From Aggregatilineales bacterium (GTDB taxonomy: Bacteria; Chloroflexota; Anaerolineae; Aggregatilineales; Phototrophicaceae), in NCBI GenBank assembly GCA_029975765.1, contig JARKOK010000156.1, positions 1-52,828 on the forward strand: 52,828 nucleotides of DNA, given 5' to 3'. Positions 40,525-49,815 of the stretch are shown here, piece by piece (position 1 is the first letter of the stretch; each line of letters starts with the position of its first letter). The position numbers were made by a program, and so were the translations under genes. Under the pieces are notes generated by a model, which saw only the letters and a list, made by a program, of their open reading frames with translations, was not told the origin of the DNA and did no database searches.

Positions 40525-42711
40525 TTACCCCGTCGGCAGCGTGCCGAAGAAGTAATACAGCAGAATGTCCCGCACGAGGGGGGCAGCTTCTTCTGACCCC
40601 TGACCGGCATTTTCGACCAGGACAGCCACCGCGACTTCCGGGTTGTCCATCGGGGCATAGGCGGCGAACCAGGCATGAGAGATCGCGTCGGGACTGCTGC
40701 CGTCCTGCGCCGTGCCGGTTTTGCCGCACACGCCTTTGGCCTGGAGCGCGTCGTAGGGGCGGAACAGCCATTCCGCCGTACCGGCCCGTGACCGCGTGAC
40801 GGCGCACATCCCCTCATGCAGCATGTCGAATACTTCGGGCTTGATGTCCAACTGTTCCATCGGGTCCGGCGTCAGGGTGTAACTGGGCGCTTCACCCAGG
40901 ATGCCTACCTGCTGCACCAACTGCGGGCGCAGCAGCGTGCCGCGATTGGCAATCGCCGCGAACCAGCGGGTCACCTGAAGCGGCGTCACCTGCACCTCAC
41001 CCTGTCCGATGGCGATGTTGACTTCATCGGAGAAGTTCCAGGCGTAACCCAGTTTCTCCAGCTTCCATTCCGGGGTGGGGATAAAACCGGGGGATTCGGT
41101 CAGATCGCGCAGGCCGGTGGGGCCGCCAAAACCAACGCGGCGCATGTACTCCGGCAGCAGGCCGGGCTGGTGCATGAACATCTGGTAGCCCACTTCGTAA
41201 AAGTACGGGTTGCAGCTCTGGGTGATCGCGCCGGGCAGCGTCAGCGTGCCGTGTCCATTATTCCAGTCGTAGCGCACAATATCGCGCGACCAGCGCCCGA
41301 CGCAGGTATATCGCTGGTCGAGGGTGTACACGCCGCTGTCCGCCACCGCTGTCGCGGATACGGTTTTCATCACCGAACCCAGGGGGTACAGGCCGTCAGC
41401 CGCGCGGTTCAATTGCGGGCGGCGCGGGTCGGCCTGCACTTCGGCCACAATGCGGGCGGCTTCGGCGCGGCCCAGCATCGAGAAGGGCGTGAAGGCGTTG
41501 GCGTCGTAGGTCGGGTAGCTGACCATCGCCAGAATTTCGCCGGTGCGAACGTTCATGACCACCGCCGCCGCCCCTTTGGAATTTGACCACCAGCTTTTCT
41601 GGGCATAGGCATCGGTGATGATTTTGGTGACCGCCGTTTGCAGCTCCGAATCGAGCGTCAGCCAGACGCTTTCCGCCGGTTTCGACGGGCTGCGCGCGAT
41701 CTCTCGCAGCACGCCGCCGCCGGTCGAAACGATCAGCAGCTTACCGCCGGGCTGGCCGCGCAGGGTTGCGTCCCAGCTTCTTTCGATGCCGCTTTTGCCT
41801 AAAATCGTATCCTGGCTGAAACCGGCAGCCCGCACACTCGGCACATCCGCTTCATCTGGATAACCCACGTTGCCCAGAATATGCGGCGCGAGCGTACCGT
41901 TTTCATAACGGCGGGTGGGCTGGCTGGCGAACTGCGCCGCGCAGACCTGTTCCAGCGTGGTGTGGCTCTGCTCGTAAGCGGCGGCCTCCATCGTGCCAAA
42001 CTGGATCAGCCAGTCGGGCGCGGACTCGTCATAAATCTTTTGCAGCACGTCGGCGCTTCGACCCAGCACCGGCACAAGCAGCGGCAGACAGTCTCCCCAC
42101 GAGGGAATCTTCTGTTTCACCGCGCTGACAATCACGGCGCGCCCGTTCTGATCGGCCAGAATGACGCCGTTCCGGTCATAGATGTTGGCGCGGCTGGGCG
42201 CGCTGACTTCCAGCCGCAGCCGGCCACCGCTGCCCATCTCCGTAAAAATATCCCCCGGCGACCACGCCACACGCCAGTCACCGGCGCGGTCATCCATAAT
42301 CAGCCGGAGTTGGCGATCCTGATCGGTGAACTGGCCGACCAGATGGGTATCAAAGGTCATGTTGTACGCAAACACGGCGATGTTGTCGCGTTCGCGGTAC
42401 AGTGTCACCGGCGTATAGTCCAGGCTGCTGAGCGTCATTTCGGTCTGCGCCGCCTCATACAGGGCGACGAAGGTTTCAAGGGGGGTAGCTTCCTGGCTGT
42501 TAAAGGTGATGAGGGCGTACATGGCGGGCAGGTCGCCGGCTTTCCAGGCTTCGAGGAACTTACGCGCCACGCGCTCGGCGTCTTCCGGCGGGTGGGTCGG
42601 CGCGGGGTTCAACACCGCCAGCGTCGGCAGCGTTTCAACACTGGCCGATGGGGGCGGGCTGCACGCCGTTATCACAGCCGCGATGAGGATACAGCAGACA
42701 AACCTGAACAC
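40525..42711 (-). CDS. penicillin-binding protein 2-like transpeptidase with MecA-type N-terminal domain, lipoprotein
   Basis: 728 residues. Cross-links peptidoglycan outside the membrane. A lipobox (AAVITAC) anchors it by lipid in place of a membrane helix. An NTF2-like MecA_N domain (about 40-165), a PBP dimer domain (about 170-345) and a transpeptidase domain (350-728) follow. The three active-site motifs are SVMK (446-449), SCN (499-501) and KTGT (664-667). The domain order resembles the low-affinity PBPs of Gram-positives such as PBP2a. GTG 42711 follows GGAG by 7 bases; TTG 42726 is the other possible start. The domain layout alone does not prove beta-lactam resistance. Confidence 0.93.
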   Translation of the reverse strand: MFRFVCCILIAAVITACSPPPSASVETLPTLAVLNPAPTHPPEDAERVARKFLEAWKAGDLPAMYALITFNSQEATPLETFVALYEAAQTEMTLSSLDYTPVTLYRERDNIAVFAYNMTFDTHLVGQFTDQDRQLRLIMDDRAGDWRVAWSPGDIFTEMGSGGRLRLEVSAPSRANIYDRNGVILADQNGRAVIVSAVKQKIPSWGDCLPLLVPVLGRSADVLQKIYDESAPDWLIQFGTMEAAAYEQSHTTLEQVCAAQFASQPTRRYENGTLAPHILGNVGYPDEADVPSVRAAGFSQDTILGKSGIERSWDATLRGQPGGKLLIVSTGGGVLREIARSPSKPAESVWLTLDSELQTAVTKIITDAYAQKSWWSNSKGAAAVVMNVRTGEILAMVSYPTYDANAFTPFSMLGRAEAARIVAEVQADPRRPQLNRAADGLYPLGSVMKTVSATAVADSGVYTLDQRYTCVGRWSRDIVRYDWNNGHGTLTLPGAITQSCNPYFYEVGYQMFMHQPGLLPEYMRRVGFGGPTGLRDLTESPGFIPTPEWKLEKLGYAWNFSDEVNIAIGQGEVQVTPLQVTRWFAAIANRGTLLRPQLVQQVGILGEAPSYTLTPDPMEQLDIKPEVFDMLHEGMCAVTRSRAGTAEWLFRPYDALQAKGVCGKTGTAQDGSSPDAISHAWFAAYAPMDNPEVAVAVLVENAGQGSEEAAPLVRDILLYYFFGTLPTG

Positions 42712-42824
42712 AGCGGTACTCCACAACCCGTGCCAGCGAAACCCTCACACTACTGGTATTGTAGTCCCACCAGGGCGAATCAGCGAATGAGAAAAGCGCG
42801 AGAAGAACAGGTTTTGACCATTTG

Positions 42825-42833
42825 TGCTATGAT
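42825..42833 (+). promoter_or_regulatory. extended -10 promoter of the DNA methyltransferase gene
   Basis: TGCTATGAT (42825-42833) joins a TGn extension to TATGAT (5 of 6 consensus), 26 bases before ATG 42860. No good -35 at the right distance. Confidence 0.55.
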
Positions 42834-42859
42834 AGACTGGTTCAGGTATTCAGAAAGTG

Positions 42860-44215
42860 ATGGCTATGGCTTTCCAACCCCGGCTGTTTGAAGATGTAGA
42901 CGAGCAGATGCCAGTTACCGATCTGAGCCAGGCCAACTTGGGAACATTTCAGGACAGCTTAAACGCGCCGATTCATTCCTGGTTTACCTATCCAGCCGGC
43001 TTCTCTTATAAAGCGGTCGAACGCGCGCTAGATTTCTACGAGCTTCGTCCTGGTCAGATAATCCTTGACCCCTTCATGGGAAGTGGTACGACCAACGTTG
43101 TTGCCAGCCTGCGCGGTGTTGACTCGGTAGGTATCGAAGCCCACCCTTTTGTGTACTTTGTTGCTCAAACCAAGTTGTATTGGGATTTTCATCTGCCTGC
43201 GCTGCGATCCGATATTGACGAACTTATCCGAAGCATTCAACATTCTGTTCGTTCCGATACCGTATCGCCGGAACAGTTGGAACAGCTTTATCCCGAACTG
43301 GTTCGTAAGTGTTACAGCCCTGAAAAATTAGCGCGGTTGCACCTGTGCCGGTTGGCGCTTGAGCGGCTGCCGGACAGCCCTTTCCGCAGGTTTGTCAGAC
43401 TCGGTTTGACCTACTTACTGCGCTCGGCGGCTGATGTAGCGACCGGGTGGCCGTATATTGCTCCACAAAAAGCCAAAAAAGTTCGTAACCATGAAGCTGA
43501 CATACCTCTCTTACTCCGCAACCAGCTCTACCGTATGTGGACCGATATACAGATGGCACAGGTTACTGCGGATCGAATCGGTAAAACGCATCTCATTCTG
43601 GGCGATACCCGCCAGCCACAAAGCAGCCTGACCAACGAGGTGATAGACCTGGCGTTTACATCCCCCCCTTATCTGAACAATTACGACTATGCTGATCGAA
43701 CACGACTTGAGATGTATTTCTGGGGCGAGGCCGAAACCTGGAGCGATATTACCCGCACTGTTCGCCAGCGCCTCATGATGTCAGCGACCACTCAGATTAA
43801 CCGTTCGGAGTATGACCGGGAACGCCTGCTGGCGGATGATCTGGCACAGGCTGCGCCGGCTGTTGCCAGAGAATTACAGATAAAAATTGATAATCTGTCA
43901 TCTATCCGCCTGCAAAAAGGTGGCAAAAAAAGCTACGATATTCTGGTAGCAGGGTATTTCAACGATATGCTGAAAGTGTTACAGCAGACGTATCGAGTTT
44001 TAAGACCTGGCAGCGCATTTGTAATGATCCTGGGGGATTCCGCGCCTTATGGGGTATATATTCCTACACACACTTATTTAGGCGATCTCGGTCAGGCAGT
44101 TGGTTTTAGACATTCCAAGACTGAACTCCTGCGCACACGCGGCAATAAGTGGAAAGATAATCCTCAGCGGCACAAAGTGCCACTGCAAGAATGTATTCTG
44201 ACATTATACAAGTGA
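42860..44215 (+). CDS. DNA methyltransferase (N4-cytosine/N6-adenine type)
   Basis: 451 residues. SAM-binding motif I DPFMGSGTT (70-78) comes first, and the catalytic motif TSPPY (267-271) is about 190 residues later, so the order is I then IV. TSPPY is typical of N4-cytosine enzymes. The helical stretch between the motifs (about 110-245) probably holds the target-recognition region. The recognised DNA sequence cannot be read off. ATG 42860 is used; ATG 42866 is possible. It converges on the PD-(D/E)XK nuclease gene 7 bases away, which suggests a type II restriction-modification pair. Base composition is visibly less GC-rich than its neighbours, a hint of transfer. Confidence 0.9.
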   Translation: MAMAFQPRLFEDVDEQMPVTDLSQANLGTFQDSLNAPIHSWFTYPAGFSYKAVERALDFYELRPGQIILDPFMGSGTTNVVASLRGVDSVGIEAHPFVYFVAQTKLYWDFHLPALRSDIDELIRSIQHSVRSDTVSPEQLEQLYPELVRKCYSPEKLARLHLCRLALERLPDSPFRRFVRLGLTYLLRSAADVATGWPYIAPQKAKKVRNHEADIPLLLRNQLYRMWTDIQMAQVTADRIGKTHLILGDTRQPQSSLTNEVIDLAFTSPPYLNNYDYADRTRLEMYFWGEAETWSDITRTVRQRLMMSATTQINRSEYDRERLLADDLAQAAPAVARELQIKIDNLSSIRLQKGGKKSYDILVAGYFNDMLKVLQQTYRVLRPGSAFVMILGDSAPYGVYIPTHTYLGDLGQAVGFRHSKTELLRTRGNKWKDNPQRHKVPLQECILTLYK

Positions 44216-44222
44216 TAATCCA

Positions 44223-45029
44223 TCAATCTGCTGCCCATAAGGCAGGTCCCGTCGTGTCATTTAAAAGGGTATCTGCGTCAAAACTCTCAAGAAACTCGAT
44301 AGCTGCTTCAATCGTGTTAAACGTGTACAGGCTCGACTCGCCAAGATTCGTTTCAATTGTTAGCTCAATCGCCTGTACCTGCCGCGGCACATCGGGATTT
44401 AGGGAGGCTGTCAGTGATTGCCGTAACTCAGGCTCGACTGCGGCCAGCAGCAACTGCGCTATTTCTTGATATTGATGATTGTCAAGCTGAGTCCAGTTTT
44501 GCCACGCCTGCATGGCACGATCACGATCTTTCTCTTCCCACGCAAAATCAATGCCGTAATTTGCCAATACACGAATGACTTCCGCAAAGCCGACTTCAAA
44601 CAGGCTGACATCAAAGCTGTTTAACATTGCTTTCGAGCTGCTGCTCCAACTGCCGGCAAGAACTGCCACGGATTTCCGAATGGTCGGAAACGTTCGCCGC
44701 AGGCTGTAGTGAGCGGTGCAGATCCAACTACCTTTATCCCGGTTATGTTTTTTATAGCGAATATATTTGGATTCAATCAGCACAAGCGGCTGCATTCGCT
44801 GATTTGCAATTACGGCATCAATGTTAAACTCATTGCCGGAAGTATCTTTTAACAGCAGCTTGGTGGGATGGCCGGTACGCGGATTTGGTCGTCCAGCCGT
44901 GATATAAACACACCCATTATCTTCAGCAATTGGGCGAGCCAGGCGATTCACTTCGCTTTCGATAAGCGCACCTAAAGCTTCACCCAGTGTACTGCCGGGA
45001 TTCGCAACAAATTTGGGAGCTTCGCTCAT
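44223..45029 (-). CDS. PD-(D/E)XK nuclease, putative restriction endonuclease
   Basis: 268 residues, no close family recognised. The core nuclease pattern is visible as FNIDAVI (Asp71) and LVLIESKYIRYK (Glu86, Lys88), spaced D-x14-E-x-K, inside a strand-helix-strand context (residues 40-130). The C-terminal half is helical. Facing the methyltransferase gene end to end, it is most simply the cleaving partner of a restriction-modification pair. Oddly, its ATG overlaps the stop of the metallophosphoesterase by 4 bases (ATGA), so it may be translated from the kinase-led transcript. Like the methyltransferase it is less GC-rich than the rest. Confidence 0.75.
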   Translation of the reverse strand: MSEAPKFVANPGSTLGEALGALIESEVNRLARPIAEDNGCVYITAGRPNPRTGHPTKLLLKDTSGNEFNIDAVIANQRMQPLVLIESKYIRYKKHNRDKGSWICTAHYSLRRTFPTIRKSVAVLAGSWSSSSKAMLNSFDVSLFEVGFAEVIRVLANYGIDFAWEEKDRDRAMQAWQNWTQLDNHQYQEIAQLLLAAVEPELRQSLTASLNPDVPRQVQAIELTIETNLGESSLYTFNTIEAAIEFLESFDADTLLNDTTGPALWAAD

Positions 45030-46195
45030 TGACCCCGTATCTCCCACAGGACGATTTCCGGCGGGCAGAGGAAGCGCGCGCGCGGCGCGCCCAGCCCTTC
45101 CAGCCCCACGCCGCGCGCCGTGTACAGCGTCGTCGTGCCCAGTTCATAACGCCCCATGATGAAGCGGTTGCCCAGGTGACTGCTGGAAAAAATCGACCCG
45201 ATGAGCGGCAGGCGAATCTGCCCGCCGTGGGTGTGGCCGCACAGATACAGGTCAATGCCGCCGTCGTTGGCCTCCGGCGCGATGTCCGGCGGGTGCATCA
45301 GCAGGACGTGCAGGCCGGTCCTGGGGGCGGTCAGCAGCAGCTTGTGCAGCCGGGCGCGGTCGGTATCCATGTCATGCGTGACAACCAGCCCCAGCAGATT
45401 CAGCGCCCCGCCCGGTGTCTGCACCGTCACCCACTGATTCGGCAGCAGTTTCAGATTGTCCAGCCCGCGCACGAAGTCCTGCACCCGTTCCAGCGGCTCG
45501 ACCAGCGGCGTGCCGGACACACAGTAGACACCCAGCGGCGCGCGCCACTGGCTGATAACCTCGCGGATAGCGGCCTCGGCTTCCGGGTCATGAGTGTTCG
45601 ACAGATTAACAAAATCGCCGGTGAACACAATCACATCGGGCGCGAGTTCCTGGATCAGCCGGTTCAGATGGCGCTCGCGCGGGGTGATACGTTCGATGTG
45701 AATGTCGCCCAGTTGCAGCAGGCGCAGCGGCGGCGCGTCTGCCGACCATTTAGGCGTGTGATACGTCTGGCAGGTCACTTCCAGGCGGAAGGGTTCAATC
45801 CAGGTGGAATACACCACCACCGCCGTGATCGCCACCAGCGCCAGCCAGCCCAGCCACCAGGGCGCGGCCAGCAGGCCGAGCGCATTCAGCACGACCATGA
45901 ACAGCACCGCCAGCGCCAGCGCCGACGGTTTATCCGGCCCGTAGCTGCGCCCGGTGAGGCGCAGCAGCAGCAGCAGCAGCCAGTTGACGGCGGCGGCCAG
46001 GCTAAAACCGGCCAGCGTCAGCAGGCCGCCGGGCTGGTCGCGCCAGACAACCCACACCAGCGCGGCGTTAAAAACGATCACCAGCACGACCAGCACGACC
46101 GGCAGGGCTTGCAGGCGGTTGGTCATCACCAGCAGCGTATGCAGCGGCGTATGTTCGAGGGGGTCTACTTCCAGCAGCTTGGGATTGTCGGTCAC
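45026..46195 (-). CDS. membrane-bound metallophosphoesterase with altered GNH motif
   Basis: 389 residues. Four N-terminal membrane helices (about 30-50, 58-78, 92-110 and 115-135) precede a calcineurin-like phosphoesterase domain (about 155-389). Metal-binding motifs present: GDIHIE (163-168), TGDFVN (192-197), MHPPD (300-304) and GHTHGGQ (320-326). The usual GNH(D/E) motif is SGTPLVEP (227-234), lacking the Asn and His that bind metal and protonate the leaving group, so activity may be changed. GTG 46195 is the preferred start, 17 bases after the small gene; an in-frame ATG lies downstream. Related proteins (YkuE, YaeI) cleave UDP-sugar lipids or phosphodiesters. Confidence 0.82.
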   Translation of the reverse strand: MTDNPKLLEVDPLEHTPLHTLLVMTNRLQALPVVLVVLVIVFNAALVWVVWRDQPGGLLTLAGFSLAAAVNWLLLLLLRLTGRSYGPDKPSALALAVLFMVVLNALGLLAAPWWLGWLALVAITAVVVYSTWIEPFRLEVTCQTYHTPKWSADAPPLRLLQLGDIHIERITPRERHLNRLIQELAPDVIVFTGDFVNLSNTHDPEAEAAIREVISQWRAPLGVYCVSGTPLVEPLERVQDFVRGLDNLKLLPNQWVTVQTPGGALNLLGLVVTHDMDTDRARLHKLLLTAPRTGLHVLLMHPPDIAPEANDGGIDLYLCGHTHGGQIRLPLIGSIFSSSHLGNRFIMGRYELGTTTLYTARGVGLEGLGAPRARFLCPPEIVLWEIRGQ

Positions 46196-46211
46196 AATGT
46201 TCGCCTGAGAT

Positions 46212-46448
46212 TTATGAGGTTGAGTCCGGCATGGCCTGCGACAGATCATGGAGCAGTTCGCGCAGTTCGCCGCGAATCGTCAGCAGCGCGTCCGGGTCGT
46301 CCTGCGCGTCCAGGATGGCTTCGACAATGACGGCCAGCCGGTACACATCCTGGGGTCGGGCGGCCTTACGTTCCAGAATTTGCCGCAGGGCATCGGCCAG
46401 CGGGGTGCTGCTCTCACGGCCATGATTATTGTTAGCTTCGTCGGACAT
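46212..46448 (-). CDS. small protein of unknown function in the kinase-led gene row
   Basis: 78 residues, not recognised. A hydrophilic, Asn-rich start is followed by two predicted helices (PLADALRQILERKAARPQDVYRLAVIVEAIL and ALLTIRGELRELLHDLSQ) that could form a helical hairpin or dimer. The start at 46448 has GGAGG 6 bases upstream and is 38 bases after the kinase stop; the frame stays open to 46526 inside the kinase gene. It may partner the kinase or the phosphoesterase; this is position only. Confidence 0.65.
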   Translation of the reverse strand: MSDEANNNHGRESSTPLADALRQILERKAARPQDVYRLAVIVEAILDAQDDPDALLTIRGELRELLHDLSQAMPDSTS

Positions 46449-46486
46449 GCTGTACCTCCAGGCGGTGTGAGTTTGTCCCTCAAAAA

Positions 46487-49400
46487 CTATCCCCCACGAC
46501 TGCCGGATACGGGCGGCTCGCTCCACAGTGGCAAGCGGATACTAAAACGACTGCCGGCACCCACTTCACTGCTCACATGAATAGTGCCGCCATGCAGTTC
46601 AATGATCTCTTTGGCGATAGCCAGCCCCAGCCCGGTGCCGTTGCCCTGTTCCCCCACGCGATAAAACGGCTGGAACAGATGCGGCAGATGTTCGGGAGGG
46701 ATGCCCACGCCGGTATCCTGAATGTGTATGATAACATACCTTACGCCGTTGTCAGAATCCGTCTCGTGAGTGGAATCAACCAGGATACGCCCCGCCGCCG
46801 GGGTGTAATTGATCGCGTTCATGACCAGATTGGTGATGACCTGATTGATGCGCCGCGCGTCCCCCCAGATCATCAACGGGTCGTCCGACAGCTCGCAGAC
46901 CAGATGCACGTTTTTGCTGTCGGCTTCCGCTCGCTGGGTGTCAATCACCTCGGTTATGGTTTGCTTTAAATCCATCGGCGCGCATTCAATCGGAATGACG
47001 CCGCGTTCCAACCGCGAAACATCCAGCAAATCCTGCACCAGATAGCGCATCCGGTTCGCCACGTTTTCCAGGATTTCCAGATGTTCGTTCAGGCGTTCCG
47101 GCTGTTTGCGCAGCAGCCACAGGCGCGTCATCAGGTTGGTGATGGGCGTGCGGAGTTCGTGCGAGGCGTTGGCGACAAAGCGGGATCGCTGTTCTTCCAG
47201 CGCCTTTTCCTGGCTTACATCCCGGATGACGGTCACGACGCCAGTGAAGATGCCGTTGGAATTGGCGATACGGGTGCTGCATACATGCGCCTGAAATTCG
47301 AGGCCGTCCTTACGGCGCAACCGGGTCTCCCCCTGCCAGCGTCCCTGCTGCATGATCGCCTCAAAAATCTGCTGGTACAGGGCGGGGTTGGTGTCCGCCA
47401 TGATTTCGTAGACCACCAGATGTTCGCGCCAGTCGTCCAGATCGTAACCCAGCAGGCGTTTGAGCGCCTCATTCAGGTAAATCGGCTGGAGCACGCCGGC
47501 TTCCGTCACCATACTGCTGACCACCCCTTCGCTCATCGAATCCAGGATAATCTGAAGCTGCGTGCGCTGGCGTTCCAGTTCGGCGGTACGGTCGGCGACG
47601 TGCTGGACCAGTTCGGCGGCATGGTGGCGGATCGTCTCGTAAAGCTGGGCATTCCGCAGGGCGGTCGCCAGTTGTTCGCCAAAAGCGGTCATGCCTTCCA
47701 GATGGGACTCATTAAAAGCGTTTGGCGTGCGCGCGCTGGCGTTCAGGAAGCCGATGACCTTGTCCTGAATCCTGATCGGCATCCCGATGTATGACCGGAA
47801 ATTGGTTTCGCTTTTTCTGACCCATCCCGGATAACTGTCGGTATCGGGAATGAACAGCGGGCGACCGGTTTCGATCATGGTTTTGAGCGTCAGCGTAGTT
47901 TCCACGTTAAAGTGATTGGTGAAAACGGCCTGCTTCCCCTCTTCTTCCAGCGTGCCCCAGTAGCGCACCACCTGCGCCTGACCGTCCTTAATCATCGAAA
48001 TGTTGGCGGTATCACACGGTACAATGCGGGCGATGTGCAGAAAAATCCGGTCGAGCACTTCTTCCAGTTCCAGCGTGGCATTGATGGTCGCTGCCGTATC
48101 GCGCAGGGCTTCCGCCAACTGTCGCTGGCTGCGTTCGGCGGCTTCCATCTGTTTTTGTTCGGTCATATCCCGGCTGACCGCCACCACGCCAATCACCTGC
48201 TGCTCGTGGTCATAGACGTGTGATACCGAGGTGAGGTAATGCACCCGCCGCCCGTTTTCCCGCGTGTAGCTGATTTCCCCCTGCCAGGGCTGGCGAGTGC
48301 TGAGGTTGTGTTTCAGGCTGGCGGACTGTTCCTCGGTCAGGATGCCGGCCAGCAGTTCCCAGGCGGAACGCCCCAGCACTTCAGCCGCCTCGTAGCCAAA
48401 CAGGTTCTCCGCCGCGCGGTTCCAGCTTTGCACCAGGCCGTTGGTGTCAAACGAAACGATGGCTTCCGACACGTTTTCCAGCAGGTTCGCCTGATGTAAC
48501 AGCCGGTTATAAACCTGAGACAGTTCCAGTTTTTGTTCGCTGACCTGCTGTTTGGAAGCGCGGTACGCCTGGCGCAGCACCGTTTCGGCCCGTTTAAGAT
48601 CGGTAATATCCCGCAGCACGCCGACCACGCCGACCACCTGGCCGGTTGTATCGCGGAAGGGAATTTTGCTGATTAACCCCCAATGCTGCTGGCCGGTTGG
48701 ATCATGGTAAGACTCTTCCTGGTTGAGCAGGGACTGGCCGGCCAGGATTAAAGCCTGCTCTTCGGCGTCGAAGCGGGCGGCCTCCTCCGGTGGGAAGAAG
48801 TCCCGCGCGTGTTTGCCGACGATTTCCTCCATCGTCTGCACGCCCAACAGCCGCCGGTGTTCGGCGTTGTTCAGGATGTAACGGCTCTCGGTATCCAGCA
48901 CGAACACAATATCCGGCAGATTTTCGATCAGCGTGCGCAGCAGATTCCGTTCTTCGATTAAAGCGGCGTCGGCGCGGGCGCGGTCGGCGATTTCCGCCCG
49001 CAGTTGATCGTTTAGCTGCGAGAGTTCTGCCGTCCGTTCGGCCACCCGATTTTCCAGATCGGCGTAAGCGGTTTCCAGCCGGCGCTGGCCGGCGGCCAAC
49101 TGCGCGCGGCGGGCGCGTTCAATTCGATTGCGCTGGTGGGTAAACAGCAGCACCAGCAGCGACATGACGAGGTAAAAAATGAATGGGTCGGCCAGCCGGA
49201 TCACGATACCCAACACCGGTAAGGCCATCAGGATCACCGCTTGCAGCAGGGTCACGATCACGGTGGCGCGCATGGACAGCAGGAAGCTGCTCAGCAGGAC
49301 GGCTACCAGTGGATAAAAAGCGGCCTCATTCTGGGTCGGGCTGCTGTCGGTGATGATGGCGGCAAAGATGGCTGTCCCGGTCAGGACAATCGTCAGCAGC

Positions 49401-49648
49401 GAAGCCAGCCGGTAGTAGCGGGTTCGGCTGAGCACAAACAGGGCGCAGGTGATCAGCAGCGCGTTGACCGCGATAAAGACGCTGACACCCTCGACGGCCC
49501 CATCATCCAGCAGCGCCGGCACGATGGCGGCGAGCGGCGCCGCCGGCGCCAGTACCAGCAGCAGGATTGACAAAAGCTGGGCCTGCCGCCGTTCTTCCGT
49601 CTGCTGGGCGGCGGCAGGTTCGGTAAGGAACTGCCAGAAATTACGCAT
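46487..49648 (-). CDS. membrane sensor histidine kinase with PAS and GAF domains
   Basis: 1053 residues. About six membrane helices (25-175) lead to a coiled coil (180-230) and then sensors in order: PAS (about 235-355), PAS (about 380-500), GAF (about 515-670) and PAS (about 700-815). The kinase core follows: H-box SHELRTP with His830, N-box NLVMNAINYTP (940-950), G1 DTGVGIPP (978-985) and G2 GNGTGLGLA (1002-1010). No receiver domain and no adjacent response regulator gene, so it is an orphan kinase. PAS and GAF domains may sense redox state, light or small ligands; which one is not visible. First gene of a minus-strand row that runs to the nuclease at 44223. Confidence 0.95.
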   Translation of the reverse strand: MRNFWQFLTEPAAAQQTEERRQAQLLSILLLVLAPAAPLAAIVPALLDDGAVEGVSVFIAVNALLITCALFVLSRTRYYRLASLLTIVLTGTAIFAAIITDSSPTQNEAAFYPLVAVLLSSFLLSMRATVIVTLLQAVILMALPVLGIVIRLADPFIFYLVMSLLVLLFTHQRNRIERARRAQLAAGQRRLETAYADLENRVAERTAELSQLNDQLRAEIADRARADAALIEERNLLRTLIENLPDIVFVLDTESRYILNNAEHRRLLGVQTMEEIVGKHARDFFPPEEAARFDAEEQALILAGQSLLNQEESYHDPTGQQHWGLISKIPFRDTTGQVVGVVGVLRDITDLKRAETVLRQAYRASKQQVSEQKLELSQVYNRLLHQANLLENVSEAIVSFDTNGLVQSWNRAAENLFGYEAAEVLGRSAWELLAGILTEEQSASLKHNLSTRQPWQGEISYTRENGRRVHYLTSVSHVYDHEQQVIGVVAVSRDMTEQKQMEAAERSQRQLAEALRDTAATINATLELEEVLDRIFLHIARIVPCDTANISMIKDGQAQVVRYWGTLEEEGKQAVFTNHFNVETTLTLKTMIETGRPLFIPDTDSYPGWVRKSETNFRSYIGMPIRIQDKVIGFLNASARTPNAFNESHLEGMTAFGEQLATALRNAQLYETIRHHAAELVQHVADRTAELERQRTQLQIILDSMSEGVVSSMVTEAGVLQPIYLNEALKRLLGYDLDDWREHLVVYEIMADTNPALYQQIFEAIMQQGRWQGETRLRRKDGLEFQAHVCSTRIANSNGIFTGVVTVIRDVSQEKALEEQRSRFVANASHELRTPITNLMTRLWLLRKQPERLNEHLEILENVANRMRYLVQDLLDVSRLERGVIPIECAPMDLKQTITEVIDTQRAEADSKNVHLVCELSDDPLMIWGDARRINQVITNLVMNAINYTPAAGRILVDSTHETDSDNGVRYVIIHIQDTGVGIPPEHLPHLFQPFYRVGEQGNGTGLGLAIAKEIIELHGGTIHVSSEVGAGSRFSIRLPLWSEPPVSGSRGG

Positions 49649-49764
49649 GTACCGGTGTACCTGCTCGACTCAAATCCCGTTCCACAGGATGCGTGGACAA
49701 ACTAATCTGCTGTATCAGCTTAACACGATCTGGTGGGTTCAGAGCAAAAACACTTTGTTTTCCT

Positions 49765-49770
49765 TATAAT
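49765..49770 (+). promoter_or_regulatory. -10 element before the sppA-like gene
   Basis: Perfect TATAAT at 49765-49770, 45 bases before ATG 49816. No convincing -35 is found 16-18 bases upstream. Confidence 0.45.
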
Positions 49771-49815
49771 CCGCCGGAGTTTATCCAGCTATTTGTAATC
49801 GAAGGCCGAACACTG

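Noticed and set aside
44987-46330. 447-residue open frame on the plus strand
   Set aside because: Antisense to the metallophosphoesterase; Gln/Arg/His-rich shadow of its membrane helices.
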